The notes: a model not told the origin generated them from the sequence alone. 64,000 bases of DNA from Pictodentalium vernedei (GCA_031216915.1 CM062292.1:204311262-204375261), one strand, 5' to 3'. Counted from the stretch's first letter, positions 10,294 to 21,100 are shown. Numbers and translations: made by a program.

Positions 10294-10517
10294 TTAATTT
10301 TTTACCTACAAGAAAAAAAACGCCATTCATTTTTTTTTATATTTTCACTTTTTGCTTCCAAAACATAGGTTATGACCCCTCAATGGAACGAGCTCGACGA
10401 GCTCGTTCCGATGAGGGGTCATAACCTATGTTTTGGAAGCAAACAATTAAAATTTTTAGTTATACGAGGGTGTTTTTTCCAAGTGCCGTCTGCAACTCAA
10501 GTTAGGTAATGGGTTAA
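10294..10517 (-). mobile_element. TTAA MITE family B
   Basis: TTAA flanks. The centre GGAACGAGCTCGACGAGCTC is perfectly palindromic, and the inner arms (CCAAAACATAGGTTATGACC and complement) are almost perfect. The outer arms are diverged. The right end reads inward as CCCATTACCTAACTTGAG. Confidence 0.75.
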
Positions 10518-10567
10518 AACGTCATACTAAGTGGCTAATTTGTGCGTGTGTGTGTCATATGGTAAAT

Positions 10568-10712
10568 AGAATATGGAATGAGTGTTTTTCTCATATAATA
10601 TTTATGAAACTCGTCCGAATTTTCCGTTTGGGCTCGCCAGAGGCTCGCCCAAACAGAAAATTCTTAGACTCGTTTCATAAATATTATATGAGAAAAACAC
10701 TCAGTCCATATC
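10568..10712. repeat. Long hairpin related to 5.99 kb
   Basis: Arms ATATGGAATGAGTGTTTTTC... and complement ending GAAAAACACTCAGTCCATAT, loop near CTCGCCAGAGGCTCG. The left flank CATATGGTAAATAGAATA resembles that of the hairpin at 5994. Confidence 0.8.
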
Positions 10713-10855
10713 CTCTATATACTAATTAAATATTTCATACAAAAATTGTTTATGTATTTCATTTTTCCAAGTATGTAGCTTTTGGTACTTTGTTGAAGAA
10801 GCTGTGACGAGATCAGGAAGAACCCTATCAAACAACAAACAATGGGCACCTTTGC

Positions 10856-11098
10856 TATCTTTATTTGGGTTTAACAACACTTTCGACGGCCAGGGTATCC
10901 TCGATTCGGACAGTTCTTCGTTCGGAGGAAGCCCAAGCACGCGTTGGGAACCACCGAGCAGCGGCGAGCAACTGTCAGACCCCCATCCCCCAACGTACTA
11001 ACTCCTCACAAGCAGTGGTAGCATTGGTTGAAGACAAGCGCACCAAGGACGTGCAGTACACATTAGTGCACAGCGCCACCGAGCGCCTCTTTTGCTAA
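10856..11098 (-). repeat. Partial SINE, minus strand
   Basis: Read on the minus strand it carries GTGCGCTTGTCTTCAACC, the CGCCGCTGCTCGGTGGTTCC body and an old tail (GTTGTTAAACCCAAATAA). The head is missing. Confidence 0.7.
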
Positions 11099-11221
11099 AC
11101 ATTTAGCCTAAACATGTTGGACTTATGGTTTATGCCGTCAGACAGAAGAGTTTTGAACTCTATAATAAATTGTCAATACAGTTTTACCGGGAACAAAGAC
11201 GAGTGTGCCTCACTTTGTTTC

Positions 11222-11471
11222 TTAACCCTTTACCCAACGAAGACGATATCAAAATTTATTATTTTAAACATCATTTTTTTAAAATTTAAAAACAAATTTC
11301 AACCAAACCATATCATGGGACCCCTCATTGGAACGATCTCGACGAGCTCGTTCCAAAACGGGATGACATGATATGGTTTTGTTGAAATTTTTAGAAAAAT
11401 AATATTTTTTCAGCTACTGAATTTGCATATTACGTGGGCGGATGTTGCCGATTCGTTGGGTAAAGGGTTAA
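11222..11471 (+). mobile_element. TTAA MITE family A
   Basis: TTAA flanks, left end CCCTTTACCCAACGAAGACG, centre GGAACGATCTCGACGAGCTC, right end GATGTTGCCGATTCGTTGGG. The arms pair over most of their length (CAAACCATATCATGGGACCC against its complement). Confidence 0.85.
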
Positions 11472-11711
11472 AAAAAATAACCGAAAAAGATTCCTAATAA
11501 CCCTCAACAGGGTTCACCCGTCTCGTACTCAACAAGGCTCTGGTGTAACAATGGGAAAGAGCCTATCCAATTTTTATTGAACAGTTGCCCTTCTCGCCTT
11601 CATGGCGGGTCTGGATACGAGACCATGTTTTGAAGAGAAAAATAATTTTTTTACTCGTTTTCAAACTGATATTTTACATTTTCCTTCATGAAATGTTCCT
11701 TATTCTGGATA
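11472..11711. other. No recognised feature
   Basis: Short unique stretch between a family A MITE and a family E element. Confidence 0.35.
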
Positions 11712-11975
11712 CAGTATCGTGATAACAAAAGCAAGCAGAGAACATTGACCGGATCGCGGATGGGTCGAAATTTTCTGTCCGCTTTCCTACCCGCAACACT
11801 GTAGAATATAACATGCTGAAAAAGAAATTCAAGAATATTTAAGCTGAGAAGATATTTTTGTTTGTTGTCGTTGATGCGATCTCGATTTCGCAATACTTTA
11901 TTTATGGAATCCCGATCCACTGGTAGGTGCGTCGCGATCTCAACGAGAAAGAGATGGGTTGTGATCATAGTACTG
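11712..11975 (-). mobile_element. Family E element (non-autonomous)
   Basis: Ends CAGTATCGTGATAACAAA and, inverted, CAGTACTATGATCACAAC. The inside carries GACCGGATCGCGGATGGGTC and the ATGCGATCTCGATTTCGC motif shared with the copies at 13.85, 33.1 and 58.6 kb. No coding sequence. Confidence 0.65.
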
Positions 11976-12094
11976 CAATTACCGATGTCTTCCTGGAGCC
12001 AGTACTATATAAACAACTTACAAATTACAAATGTATTTTCTTGAATAGTATTTTCTACCTGTTACGTCAACTGACTAAAATGAATCATTTCAGG

Positions 12095-12170
12095 CCTGGC
12101 ATTCTGAAAAATGCAGGAGGGCAAAAAATCGCTCTCCTCAATCAGCTTAGAAGAGCAATTAGCTTTACAC
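12095..12170. repeat. Short hairpin-type repeat
   Basis: GCAGGAGGGCAAAAAATCGC followed by TCTCCTCAATC resembles the AGGAGGGCAATTTTTCGCTC segment at 12.79 kb; probably the same small repeat. Confidence 0.4.
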
Positions 12171-12330
12171 AGCATTTTAAGTATCAAGTTGAACGAACTC
12201 ATTGAAACCGAAACCAACAGACTACATCAGTGATTTTATTAACTTTACTAACGTAAAGCGAAATCTCTTAGACATCTAGATGTCTCACTCAACAACCGAA
12301 CACACACTTGACAAGACCTGTGTGTGTACC

Positions 12331-12441
12331 CAGACCTGTTGTCCAAGAAAGTCATATGCCTACCACTACCACCTTCAACCCCCCCAAGGGGGGTTGAAGG
12401 TGGTAGTGGTAGGCGTATGACTTTCTTGGACAACAGGTCTG
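12331..12441. repeat. Near-perfect hairpin, about 53-bp arms
   Basis: The left arm CAGACCTGTTGTCCAAGAAA... and right arm ...TTTCTTGGACAACAGGTCTG pair almost without mismatch around CCCCCCAAGGGGGG. The arms have barely diverged, so it is recent or maintained by gene conversion. Confidence 0.85.
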
Positions 12442-12784
12442 CTTGAATCTGCAGTCACATCCTGGTGCAAGTGCTTCAAGTGACAGGATAGTAGTAATGG
12501 TAGTATATTATAGTGTCAATATTCCTTGAATAATTATCCCTCAAACTGTGATGTCAAGTGTTGAACTTGAAACTGACAGAAAAAAAATATTTCTGTGACC
12601 CATTTTGCTTCAAATGATTACAACTGTGTTTGGGTATGGTTGCAGCCATTACCTTTTACCACTAAACCACTTTCAAAATGAAATTACGTGATGTTATGTG
12701 ACTTCGAAGTTAAATTACATTTTTGCTTTACAACAAAAATTTAATGTGAGCATAATACATGTAATCTCAATCATCCCAGACCAA

Positions 12785-12880
12785 AATATTTAGGAGGGCA
12801 ATTTTTCGCTCTCCTTAATTCTTTCAGGAGGGCATTAAGGAGAGCTAAAAAATCGCGCTCCTGAAATTGCCAAGCCTGTC
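12785..12880. repeat. Hairpin repeat
   Basis: AGGAGGGCAATTTTTCGCTC and AGCTAAAAAATCGCGCTCCT are inverted, with inner GGAGGGCATTAAGGAG. Confidence 0.55.
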
Positions 12881-13852
12881 ATTTGCATTTTAAAAGATAT
12901 CGCAATTTGCCAAATGGCAAATTTCCAGATCTTTGAAAATACCTTAACCCATTTAAATTCATAACTAGAAATACAATTCTAGAACATACAATTGTAAAAG
13001 TTCTATAGTATTGGCCTTAGTTGTGACTTTGAACTCCTTATTTTGAGAGCAAAACACACACATTGAAAACAGGTGCAGCTTATCAAAGTTTGCAGAAAGA
13101 AAAGGAATAAGTGTTTCGGTCCCTCCAAACGTGAAATGTGCAAAATGAACATGATTAAGATGGGTCGCTACGGGACCATATCACATCCTTTCCAAGGTGA
13201 CAGAAGTTCATTGTTAACATTTGGGATTTTCTTTCTACGGAGTTGTGAAATAGAGACTCAGCTCATAAAGACACGAGCCATCCATTTATTATTCAAGAAA
13301 ATATATCCCAACACAGTTTGAAGTCAATAAACAATTTAAGCGGGGCAGTGTTAAATTTCGGAGCAGAAGCAAGCTGCGCAATGCATGTAGACAGGGCGGG
13401 TTATGAATTTGTTTTATATCTCTGTCGACGCGTCTATTCACTCTATTAATCTTTGGTGCAATGAAAGCCTATTAACGTCCCATTAACAACGACACTTTAA
13501 GTGATGGTAATGAGGTGTAGGGGTCCACATGGCTGAATTACGAAGGATTTAATAGACAAGGTCTTGAAATACGATTCACACAGCAAGGACTAGAACACGG
13601 TTATTTGAAAATTGTTATGACTTCTGTAATTAATTGTGAAGTTCCCGCTCATTTTCTCACAATAAGTGAAGAAGAAGAGATAATAGTTTACACAGTCCAT
13701 CTTTAGTGGAATTAGCTAGTAATAACACCACAGATTATCTAACCAGATAACTTAGAAAATGTGCCTCAGTATGCACCATCAATATTGGTGAAATGAAAAC
13801 ACCTTTAGTTCTCCATTTAAATTGTTTCAGTATTAACGAAAATTCATCAATA
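12881..13852. other. No recognised feature
   Basis: About 1 kb with neither a protein-like ORF nor a repeat that I can place. Confidence 0.4.
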
Positions 13853-14540
13853 CAGCACTGTGATCACAAAAAAGGTCTTTTCGCGATTGGATCGCGAAAC
13901 ACTTACAATAGTGGGTCGAGATTTCCTAAATAAAACACTTCGAAATAAAGACAGCATCAAAAACAAGGATATGAAAGCAGCATCTCAGATTTAAAAACCC
14001 GTTGGTCTTCCTTTCTCGACATGTGAGAGGGGGGCGCGGTGGCGTTGCGACAACCGGTTCTCGTCAGATCACCGAAGTTAAGCAACGTCGAGCCCGGTTA
14101 ATCCTCGGATGGGTGACCATCTGAGCTATCGATTCGGACTCCCGCGTTGTGTCCTTGGACAAGGCACTTAACCCCGATTGTCCACATGGGGGCACGATGA
14201 CGCAGTGTACTGCACGTCGATGGTACGCATGTCTTCGACCAATCTAACCCTGCCTGTGTTGCAGTGTGGAGTTACGATGTTGATGAGCTGGCAGCAGCTC
14301 GACGTTGCTCGGTGGTTCTCTCCGGGTACTCCGGCTTCCTCCACCCGTAAAACTGTCACCGACACGATATTGGTTGTTAAAGTGTCGTTAAACCATAATA
14401 AGTAAATAAATAAATAAATAAATTCGATATGTCAGATGCAAGCGACGGGGAGGAAAGCGGACAGAGAATTGCGACCGGACCGCGACCCAGTCGCGATCCG
14501 GTCGAAATTCGGTGTCCGCGTTTCTTATCCTTCTATACAT
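13853..14540 (+). mobile_element. Family E element interrupted by a 5S-headed SINE
   Basis: Left end CAGCACTGTGATCACAAAAA. The inside runs to TTTCTCGACATGTGAGAG (about 14027), is broken by a SINE, and resumes at TTCGATATGTCAGATG (about 14422), then GCGACCGGACCGCGACCCAG. The interrupted site pairs as TCGACATGTGAGAG / TCGATATGTCAGAT, a degraded target duplication. Confidence 0.65.
14028..14424 (+). repeat. SINE with 5S rRNA-derived head
   Basis: The head (about 14048-14123) matches 5S rRNA: GATCACCGAAGTTAAGCAAC, then GAGCCCGGTTAATC, then GGATGGGTGACCATCTG, covering the internal polymerase III control region. The body is the same as in the tRNA-headed SINEs (GCGTTGTGTCCTTGGACAAG, CTCCGGGTACTCCGGCTTCC). 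The tail ends GTTAAACCATAATAAG then (TAAA)n. The 5S origin places it in the SINE3 class by head type; the family name is unknown. Confidence 0.9.
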
Positions 14541-15045
14541 GAAGTACCATTACGGCAGAATTTCCACAATCAGATTATATTAATCTGAGTTATAGCTTGA
14601 TTATGTATTCGGCCGCTGAATTTTACTTCAATCTTTTCTCACACAGCTTCCGGACACACAAACATGAAAATGTACTCCATAATTCGGTAATTGCATACAG
14701 TCAAAAACGAAGGAGTGTTTAACAAACGCAGTGCATTCGTTCTGCCATAAAAGAGTCGACATTTTGATAGTCTAAGCTTATTACTAAAGGCACCGTGCAC
14801 ATACATTTTCTGGTGGCATCGGGTGACTCATATGAAGTCTCAAACCCACATTGTTTCATCAAACAATTCAACAGTTTCGACCGTAGTGCGAAGAAATAAC
14901 CGGACACGATTTGAAGTCATTTCAAAGTTTGATCGAAGTGAATTGAATTGCGACGGTTTATGGCTTTTAATATAAGATGTGAATTGTTATAAGTACTCGT
15001 GCGATACAAAACATGCATGAACTATTCCGAAATTTTTAAAACTTA
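14541..15045. other. No recognised feature
   Basis: No ORF or repeat supported in this 500 bp stretch. Confidence 0.4.
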
Positions 15046-15294
15046 TTAACCCTTTACCCAACGCAGACGATATCAAAATTTATTATTTTAAATATAATTT
15101 TTTCAAATTTTTCAAAAAATTTCAACAAAACCATATCATGTGACCTCTCGATGGAACGAGCTCGACGAGCTCGTTCCAACGCGGGGTCATATGATATGGT
15201 TTTGTTGAAATTTTTTGAAAAATAATATTTTTTTAACTGCTGAATTTGCATATTACGCTGGCGGATGCGGGCGATTCGTTGGGTAAAGGGTTAA
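15046..15294 (+). mobile_element. TTAA MITE family A, well preserved
   Basis: TTAA flanks, CCCTTTACCCAACGCAGACG left end, GGAACGAGCTCGACGAGCTC centre, GGGCGATTCGTTGGGTAAAG right end. The right TTAA is shared with a following CCCTTTACTCAACTCTATCC, so two elements abut. Confidence 0.9.
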
Positions 15295-15475
15295 CCCTTT
15301 ACTCAACTCTATCCCTTCTGCGCTATTCTCGAATTGACGAGAACGTTCATAATTTTGCCTGTGTTTAACGACTTGCATTCCCCTTCTTATCTATCATGAC
15401 ACGACAATTTAAATCCATGTCGAATCTTTAAAGGCAATTAACCCATTACTTACCTAATACGGCCACGACGGTTCA
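15291..15475. repeat. Fragments of TTAA elements
   Basis: Two start-like segments: TTAACCCTTTACTCAACTC at 15291 and TTAACCCATTACTTACCTAA at about 15438. Neither has a recognisable other end. Confidence 0.4.
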
Positions 15476-16151
15476 TAAAAATCCTCACTTCGGACATCAG
15501 TTATTCGCTTCTGTTACCATTGAAGGAAAATAAAGTTGAATAATTCTGCTCAGTTCTCCGGCAAATCATTTCACTTGTTTCGTTCATACAAACGAACTAC
15601 AAAACTTATGAACATAGGCACCAAACCTTCAGCTGACTGTTCTGTGCTCGGGGCATTTGTTTAACTTTATGTGACTATGTGACGGGTCATTCCCCATAGT
15701 TCTCTCTCTCCTATGACCGAAAATCAAAATTTACGTCCACATTTCCTTGTCTCATGCAACGGCGTACCGGTAGATAATTTTCTGATGGTACCATAAAATT
15801 TCCGACACGAAGCACCTCCGAGTCCAGTGGCAGAAAGCAGCAATACTTTGTTTCGCTTTTTTATCGAACATTTTATGTTCTGTACTGTCTCTCGCTACTT
15901 TTTGAGAAAGAGGGTGCAGCTTGCAAAATATTTGATACATATATGCGTGAAAGGTCCAATCATCCTGACAGACATAAAGCAATAACATTTAGAGTGAAAG
16001 CCCCGTCGAAAAAGTGAACGAATTCGAGAGAACTTTTCACATTACGACGAAATCGTCGAGTGAGAGGAGTCCAGGCCCATCTGCATCTTAGTCCCAGATC
16101 ACACATAGCAACACGAAACCTAGCGGCGTTGTAAAAAGTGCGATGAAAGGC
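15476..16151. other. No recognised feature
   Basis: Unique-looking sequence, no supported gene. Confidence 0.4.
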
Positions 16152-16402
16152 TTAACCCTTTACCCAACGCAGACGATATCAAAATTTATGAATTTAAATA
16201 TTATGTTTTCACAATATTCAAAATAGTTCAACAAAACCATATCATGTGCCCCCCCCCCCCCCCATTGCACGAGCTCGACGAGCTCGTTCCAATGAGGGGG
16301 TCACATGATATAGATTTTTGTAATTTTCTAAAAATTAATATTTTTTTCAACTGCTGAATTTGCCGCGGACGGATTTGGCCGATTCATTAGGTAAAGGGTT
16401 AA
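16152..16402 (+). mobile_element. TTAA MITE family A with poly-C expansion
   Basis: CCCTTTACCCAACGCAGACG at the left and CGATTCATTAGGTAAAGGG at the right, centre GAGCTCGACGAGCTCGTTCC. The ACCCCTCATTGG site has expanded to about 15 C, independently of the copy at 9266. Confidence 0.85.
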
Positions 16403-16459
16403 CCACTCAAAGAAACGGTTTCGTGAAAGGAACGTATGCTTGAAGGTACAAACTAGAGT

Positions 16460-16844
16460 AGGCAAATTTAATATTTACGACAAAACCAACAAATCTGCCA
16501 GGTTCAGGAAACATTGATGTTCCAGCTTTTTGGCAGGAGCTGGCGAGCACTGCAGAATCCTTCTTCACTCCGGGGTGGGACCAGTAACAGCAGCCTCGAA
16601 GTTCAAAGTTGGTCCCAATGTAGGCCCATCTACTATACTACATAAGGTCCTTCTAGAACGAGAGGCTCTCGATATTCTTGTCGGGATTGGAGTACGATGG
16701 GTGAAATTTTATAAAAAATTATATGACGCACTAGACCGGAAGGACTCGATAGCGGACCCTCTCTTGTATCTCGAAGCTTATTTTAGAAAATATGAAGCCA
16801 TAGAATGGGATCCGAGAGCCTTTGATAACTGTATGCAATATTGA
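16460..16844 (+). pseudogene. Unidentified protein-like relic, broken
   Basis: The plus strand has protein-like composition here; the best open stretch runs to a stop at 16844 and is rich in charged and aromatic residues (for example YLEAYFRKYEAIEWDPRAF). I do not recognise a family. It appears broken rather than whole, with at least one break. It may be a host pseudogene or an old virus-like insertion; the sequence alone does not decide. No repeat ends were found around it; it lies just right of a family A MITE. Confidence 0.35.
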
Positions 16845-16850
16845 ACTACG

Positions 16851-17111
16851 TAGTCATCGCCGCGAAAGTGTTTGAGATTTTGGTTAAATAGATGAACGGA
16901 GAAAACAATGCTTTCTTAACATTATGGTATACCCCGACAACATACTAACATTTAGCCAAAATGTTACACCAATTTGACATTGCACACCGCACAGTTCTCA
17001 ATTGTAACTAAAAGAAGAGTACATTTACACCGAACGCACACTTCGTTCAGGCACTTGTACAATGCAACCTGTGCGGTCGAGGGGGGGGGGGGGGGTGCTG
17101 AGCATTAACTC
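16851..17111. other. No recognised feature; poly-G tract
   Basis: Poly-G run of about 15 at 17081-17095, otherwise unassigned. Confidence 0.35.
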
Positions 17112-17930
17112 TTAACCCGCCGAGTACATCAAAATTTTCCATCACTTCTAGTCATGTCTGTTCTGAAGCAGCCGTGACTAAATCTGACGGAAAATTCATG
17201 ACAATCTAACTCAAGAAAGCACTTGATAAAAAATTATTCAATTTACAGGTTGGGGGGGTGGATAAATATGCCCAAAATCATACATATTTCAGTGGCAAGA
17301 TGTTTGATTTGCTGTCCCAGGCAGAAATATCCCCCAGCAGCATTCAAGGAGCTGGTAAACACACATGTCCGTCTTATATGAACAGGAACCTGGTCAGTAT
17401 TGGTCATTTTGCGGAACGCATCACTTCGCCGCAAGTTCGCAGCAAAAAAGCCACCTACAGCGTGGATGCGTAAGGTCACTGCTTCAACTCTTAGCATACT
17501 GATTTTTATCCCTTTAACCAACACAGACGATATCAAAATGTATTATTTTAAATATCATTTTTTAAAATTGTTCCAAAAATTTCAATGAAACCATATCATG
17601 TGACCCCCTCATTGGAACGAGCTCGTTCCAAAGGGTGATCACTTGATATGGTTTCGTTGAAATGTTTTGAAAAATAATATTTTTTCAGCTGCTGAATTTG
17701 CATATTACGCGGACGGAAGTGGTCGATTCGTTGGGTAAAGGGTTAAGCAGCAAATCTTTCCCATAATACAACTTGGAATTCAAAAATAATCCATTTATCT
17801 TTGATAGGTCTCATTGAGCTCCTTTAGGTCTATCAAACAAGACTGAATTGCTTAAATTCCAAATTGTATTGTGGGGAATATGTGCTGGCTGAAAATTTGG
17901 CTATTTCGACAGCAGTGTGCTGAGGGTTAA
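17112..17930 (+). mobile_element. TTAA MITE family C, interrupted by family A
   Basis: Termini TTAACCCGCCGAGTAC and, inverted, TTAACCCTCAGCACAC. The left part contains CTAGTCATGTCTGTTC..GAAGCAGCCGTGACTAA; the right part contains a hairpin with AGGTCTCATTGAGCTCC. A family A MITE (17506-17746) is inserted inside. Related copies are at 43.45 and 55.96 kb. Confidence 0.65.
17506..17746 (+). mobile_element. TTAA MITE family A nested in family C
   Basis: Left end TTATCCCTTTAACCAACACA (one TTAA decayed), right end GTCGATTCGTTGGGTAAAGG then TTAA. The centre is reduced to GGAACGAGCTCGTTCC, missing the CGACGAGCT half of the usual core. Confidence 0.8.
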
Positions 17931-18928
17931 GGCAAGTTTAGTGAGATTTGTTTCCTGAGATGACAGCCAGGTTATCCGGAGTGCACACATTTATTATTTT
18001 TTTAACCATTGAGAAGCCTAAGAACTCTACGGACATTTTTAGCTTTAAACTATATTTAATTTTAATATTTGTACAACAGAATTACTCGGCACTTAATGTG
18101 ATTCATGGAATATTTGTGAAGAAAATTCGTAGTTATAAGGATGTGTCGTCAAGAACAGCTCTTTAGAATTTATAAGAAAAAAAAATTATTGTCAGGATTG
18201 GCGTTTATAATCTGAAACGGGTCAGCTTTTATATTTTGTTTTGATATAAATATTGAAAGTCTTGTTCTGCAGCTTGAATTGGACTGGATAGGTCAAAGGT
18301 GTAATGTATTTACATTGCAAGTTCTGTCATTTACGTCAACAACTCTCTTCTGTCCAGTTACCCAATACCACAATTATCGCCCATTTAGATGCACTTCGCC
18401 GAAATTATTATATAAGTTAACTGGGAAACGTCCAAGCTTGACTGAACGAGTTTCTTCACGCCATCAGTTCGCGCCAAAATAGTCATTACAGACAAGATAC
18501 TAACGCTGAACACTGCGGTCCTTGTGATTGATGGCAAGGAAACGGAACACCTGACAAATGAGATCGAGTCCAGTGAAAGTTGATGGTTTGCAACAAACCA
18601 TGAAATAGAACCCGAGTGAATGGTGCATTTGAAATATGAATAATGTCTGTATAGACTCAATTTAACAGTTGATACTCCATTATGTTGGTCGTGATTGGCA
18701 GAGACAGCCGTGTCGTAAAGCTTCTGTATCCACGCTGGAATGATAACATTTTCTCAGGAAAACTTTCAAAATATGAAATTCTCTCGCCGCGTAGATTCCC
18801 TTGTGATTCTACCACATGTTACAAAGATTCCAGTCACTGTTTTATCAGGCTACACACATCGTGGAAAGTTTGAATGTAAATTTCTTCAGCATACCACCTT
18901 GATACTCAGTAAAAGATTGCCGTTAAAA
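17931..18928. other. No recognised feature
   Basis: About 1 kb with no supported exon or repeat. Confidence 0.4.
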
Positions 18929-19885
18929 CTGGGGTGTAGCCAGCAATTTTTTAGAGTGGGGGGAGGGGGTGGTTGCTCACAATGTAACTCAAGAATGAGA
19001 ATGTCTGGCCGATTGTAGGATAAAATACCCTCGGACAAAATACCCTTAGGACACAATACCCTAAAAAAAATACCCTTAGGATATAATACCCTCAATGGGT
19101 AGGACAAAATACCCTCGGACAAAATACCCTCAGACCAAATGTATATAAAGTTGGATTTTGGGGGGCGGGGGGTATGGGGTTCAAGCTTGTTTGTAAAGTA
19201 TATCTTTGTTTTGTACTTCAATTTTTGATTTGTTTCATGTTCTGTGCTATCTGCCATCTATATTGTGCTTCATATTCAATTGCCATCTGCCATTGGTATT
19301 GTGCTTCATATCTATTTAGTTTAATAAAAAAAATTAAAAATATTGGTACTTGTTATTTCAAACAAAACACCTGCTAGTGCCTTAGATGCAATTACCTCGC
19401 CCCCCCCCCCAACACCAAAAATCCAACTTTATATACATTTGGTCTGAGGGTATTTTGTCCGAGGGTATTTTGTCCTACCCATTGAGGGTATTATGTCCTA
19501 AGGGTATTTTTGTTGAGGGTATTATGTCCTAAGGGTATTTTGTCCGAGGGTATTTTGTCCGGATACCTGTCTGGCAACTAAAAAGACTGAAATCTTGCCA
19601 GAGGCCTTGGCCAAAGGTCAAGTTGGAGGAGATTATGGGAGGGGGTGACCCCTCCCATAATCTCCTCCAACTTGACCTTTGGCCATCGGTGGTGGTCCGG
19701 TGGGATGGGGGACTCCCCCGGAAAAAAATCTTCAATATTTGAAATAATCAGCAGTGATCAAAGATTTCTTGCTGAGTGAAAGTGAATCAAATTCTGTGTA
19801 GGTATGTATTAGATTGCGGACCTTTGGGATTCGGGGGGGGGGGGGGCTTGTACGACCCCCACGACCCTCCCTGGCTACACCCTTG
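18929..19885 (-). mobile_element. hAT-type MITE split by a MULE-type MITE
   Basis: Outer ends CTGGGGTGTAGCCAG and, at the right, CTGGCTACACCCTTG. The second copy at 30826-31214 (opposite orientation) shows the uninterrupted order: TGTAGCCAGCAATTC.., GTCTGGCAACTAAAAA, GGAGATTATGGGAGGGGGTG palindrome, CGTACGACCCC. Here it is interrupted after 19009 and resumes at 19568. CAGGGGTGTAGCC-type ends suggest hAT. Confidence 0.75.
19010..19567. mobile_element. MULE-type MITE with multi-iteron TIRs
   Basis: Both ends consist of tandem iterons of the form GGACAAAATACCC spaced by a few bases (left 19016-19140, right inverted 19440-19567). The iteron arrays continue into a shared AAAGTTGGATTTTGG inner arm. 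Target duplication TGTCTGGC is at 19002-19009 and 19568-19575, and the interrupted hAT MITE proves the insertion. The right terminus ATTTTGTCCGGATACC is identical to that of the MULE at 47.6-49.5 kb. No coding sequence. Confidence 0.85.
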
Positions 19886-20187
19886 ATTAAAATACGGTAA
19901 AGATATTGCCTACACATTAGACTTCACGGGGTATTCTCTACACATTAATCTTCAAACGTGATTGTTTGGGTAGAGACTGATGCTGGCCAAAGTTTAATCA
20001 CAAGCTTACCAATTGTGGAATGTTCAGTTGCTGTAGGGTGGACATTTTTCTGTCCGGACGTAGTAAACTCTTTGTGTCCTGCTTTTGATAAATGGTATTG
20101 CCTTGTTAGTTAAGAGATGTTTGGGTTCAAAGAGTTGTTAAGCAAGACTAATTAATATCTTTATAATCCTTTACAAATCGACCGCAT
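19886..20187. other. No recognised feature
   Basis: Unassigned A+T-rich sequence. Confidence 0.35.
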
Positions 20188-20803
20188 AAGATAAGATAAG
20201 ATAAAGTTTATTGCACGACCAAGAATAAAAAAGGTATGGCATACATAAAACACACAAACATTTAAAATAAGCAGTGGGTTAACCATGCGACACATATTAT
20301 ATGAGTAAACAGATTAAACAAACTAATCTCATCTGTTGCGGCACTCTTGTGAGTGGACATGCAATGTATGAATCTCATTGACAATCAAAACTAATTAGAT
20401 TATCATGCTTTCAGGAAAAAGAAACATCGGTCGTTTTCACCAGCGGTATTGAACACATTAGCCTTTCGAGAGTGCTTACACGGTCATGACCACACTGAGC
20501 TCCATTCCCTCTACTGATTTCTGTGCGTCAGGATATGGGTTACAAACCGACCGACCTCGCGAATAACTTCCACATCTTCACAGGCAAATAGCAATGCAAA
20601 TCTTTCTTGTTGCCGCAGAAGGTGGAAGTGAGGAAGTCGCTTACCGACAAAGTTGATAAGCTCATTTCTAGAAACGCTGTATTTAGAACAGGCAAAGAAA
20701 GAATGTAATTCATCTTCGAGCGAATTTGTCTTACACTGTTTGCAGTGTCTCTGTTCCCTGGGTACTGGTGTCGGCCTTTGCCCTCAACCTCCGAAGGAGG
20801 AAT
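20188..20803 (-). mobile_element. LINE 3' end with ORF2 C-terminus
   Basis: Minus strand, 5' truncated. From 20777 to a TAG at 20513-20511 it encodes about 88 residues including RPTPVPREQRHCKQCKTN, then LEDELHSFFACSKY. The C-x2-C...H-x4-C pattern after R-x-C is the zinc-binding motif that follows the reverse transcriptase domain in many non-LTR retrotransposons. Just upstream the reading frame appears to shift (LRRLRAKA in another frame). After the stop a 300-bp 3' UTR ends with TTATTGCACGACC-type sequence and a (TTATC)n tail at about 20188-20212. The clade cannot be told. Confidence 0.75.
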
Positions 20804-20829
20804 AGGAGGTATCTAGTGAATCCCTCCGT

Positions 20830-21100
20830 CTATTCGTTCGTCTGTCCTTCCGTCTGTTCATACAAACTTTTTTGCATTGTAATTTCAAAGCCATCGCTCG
20901 GATTTGGATCTCCTTTGGTGTGCTGATGGATCTGCATGGGGGAACGGATATGCACAAGGCAGAGCTCCGTCCAATAATTTTTCCTAGAGTTATGTCCCTT
21001 TTTCGTCTTAGAAAATGTTTCTGTTTTCACCATTTTCACTTAGAAAACTTTTTATGTCCCACAATAACTCCAAGGCTACTTCGAACTTGCATACGGGTCG
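20830..21100 (+). repeat. Low-identity repeat with GAGTTATGTCCC motif, poly-G tract
   Basis: Contains AGAGTTATGTCCCTTTTTCG and a following ACTTAGAAAAC. It loosely resembles units at 21.88-22.2 kb. A run of about 17 G lies at 21101-21119. Confidence 0.4.

Noticed and set aside
14048-14123. 5S rRNA gene
   Set aside because: The match is only the internal promoter half and is fused to a SINE body, so it is a SINE head and not a functional 5S gene.
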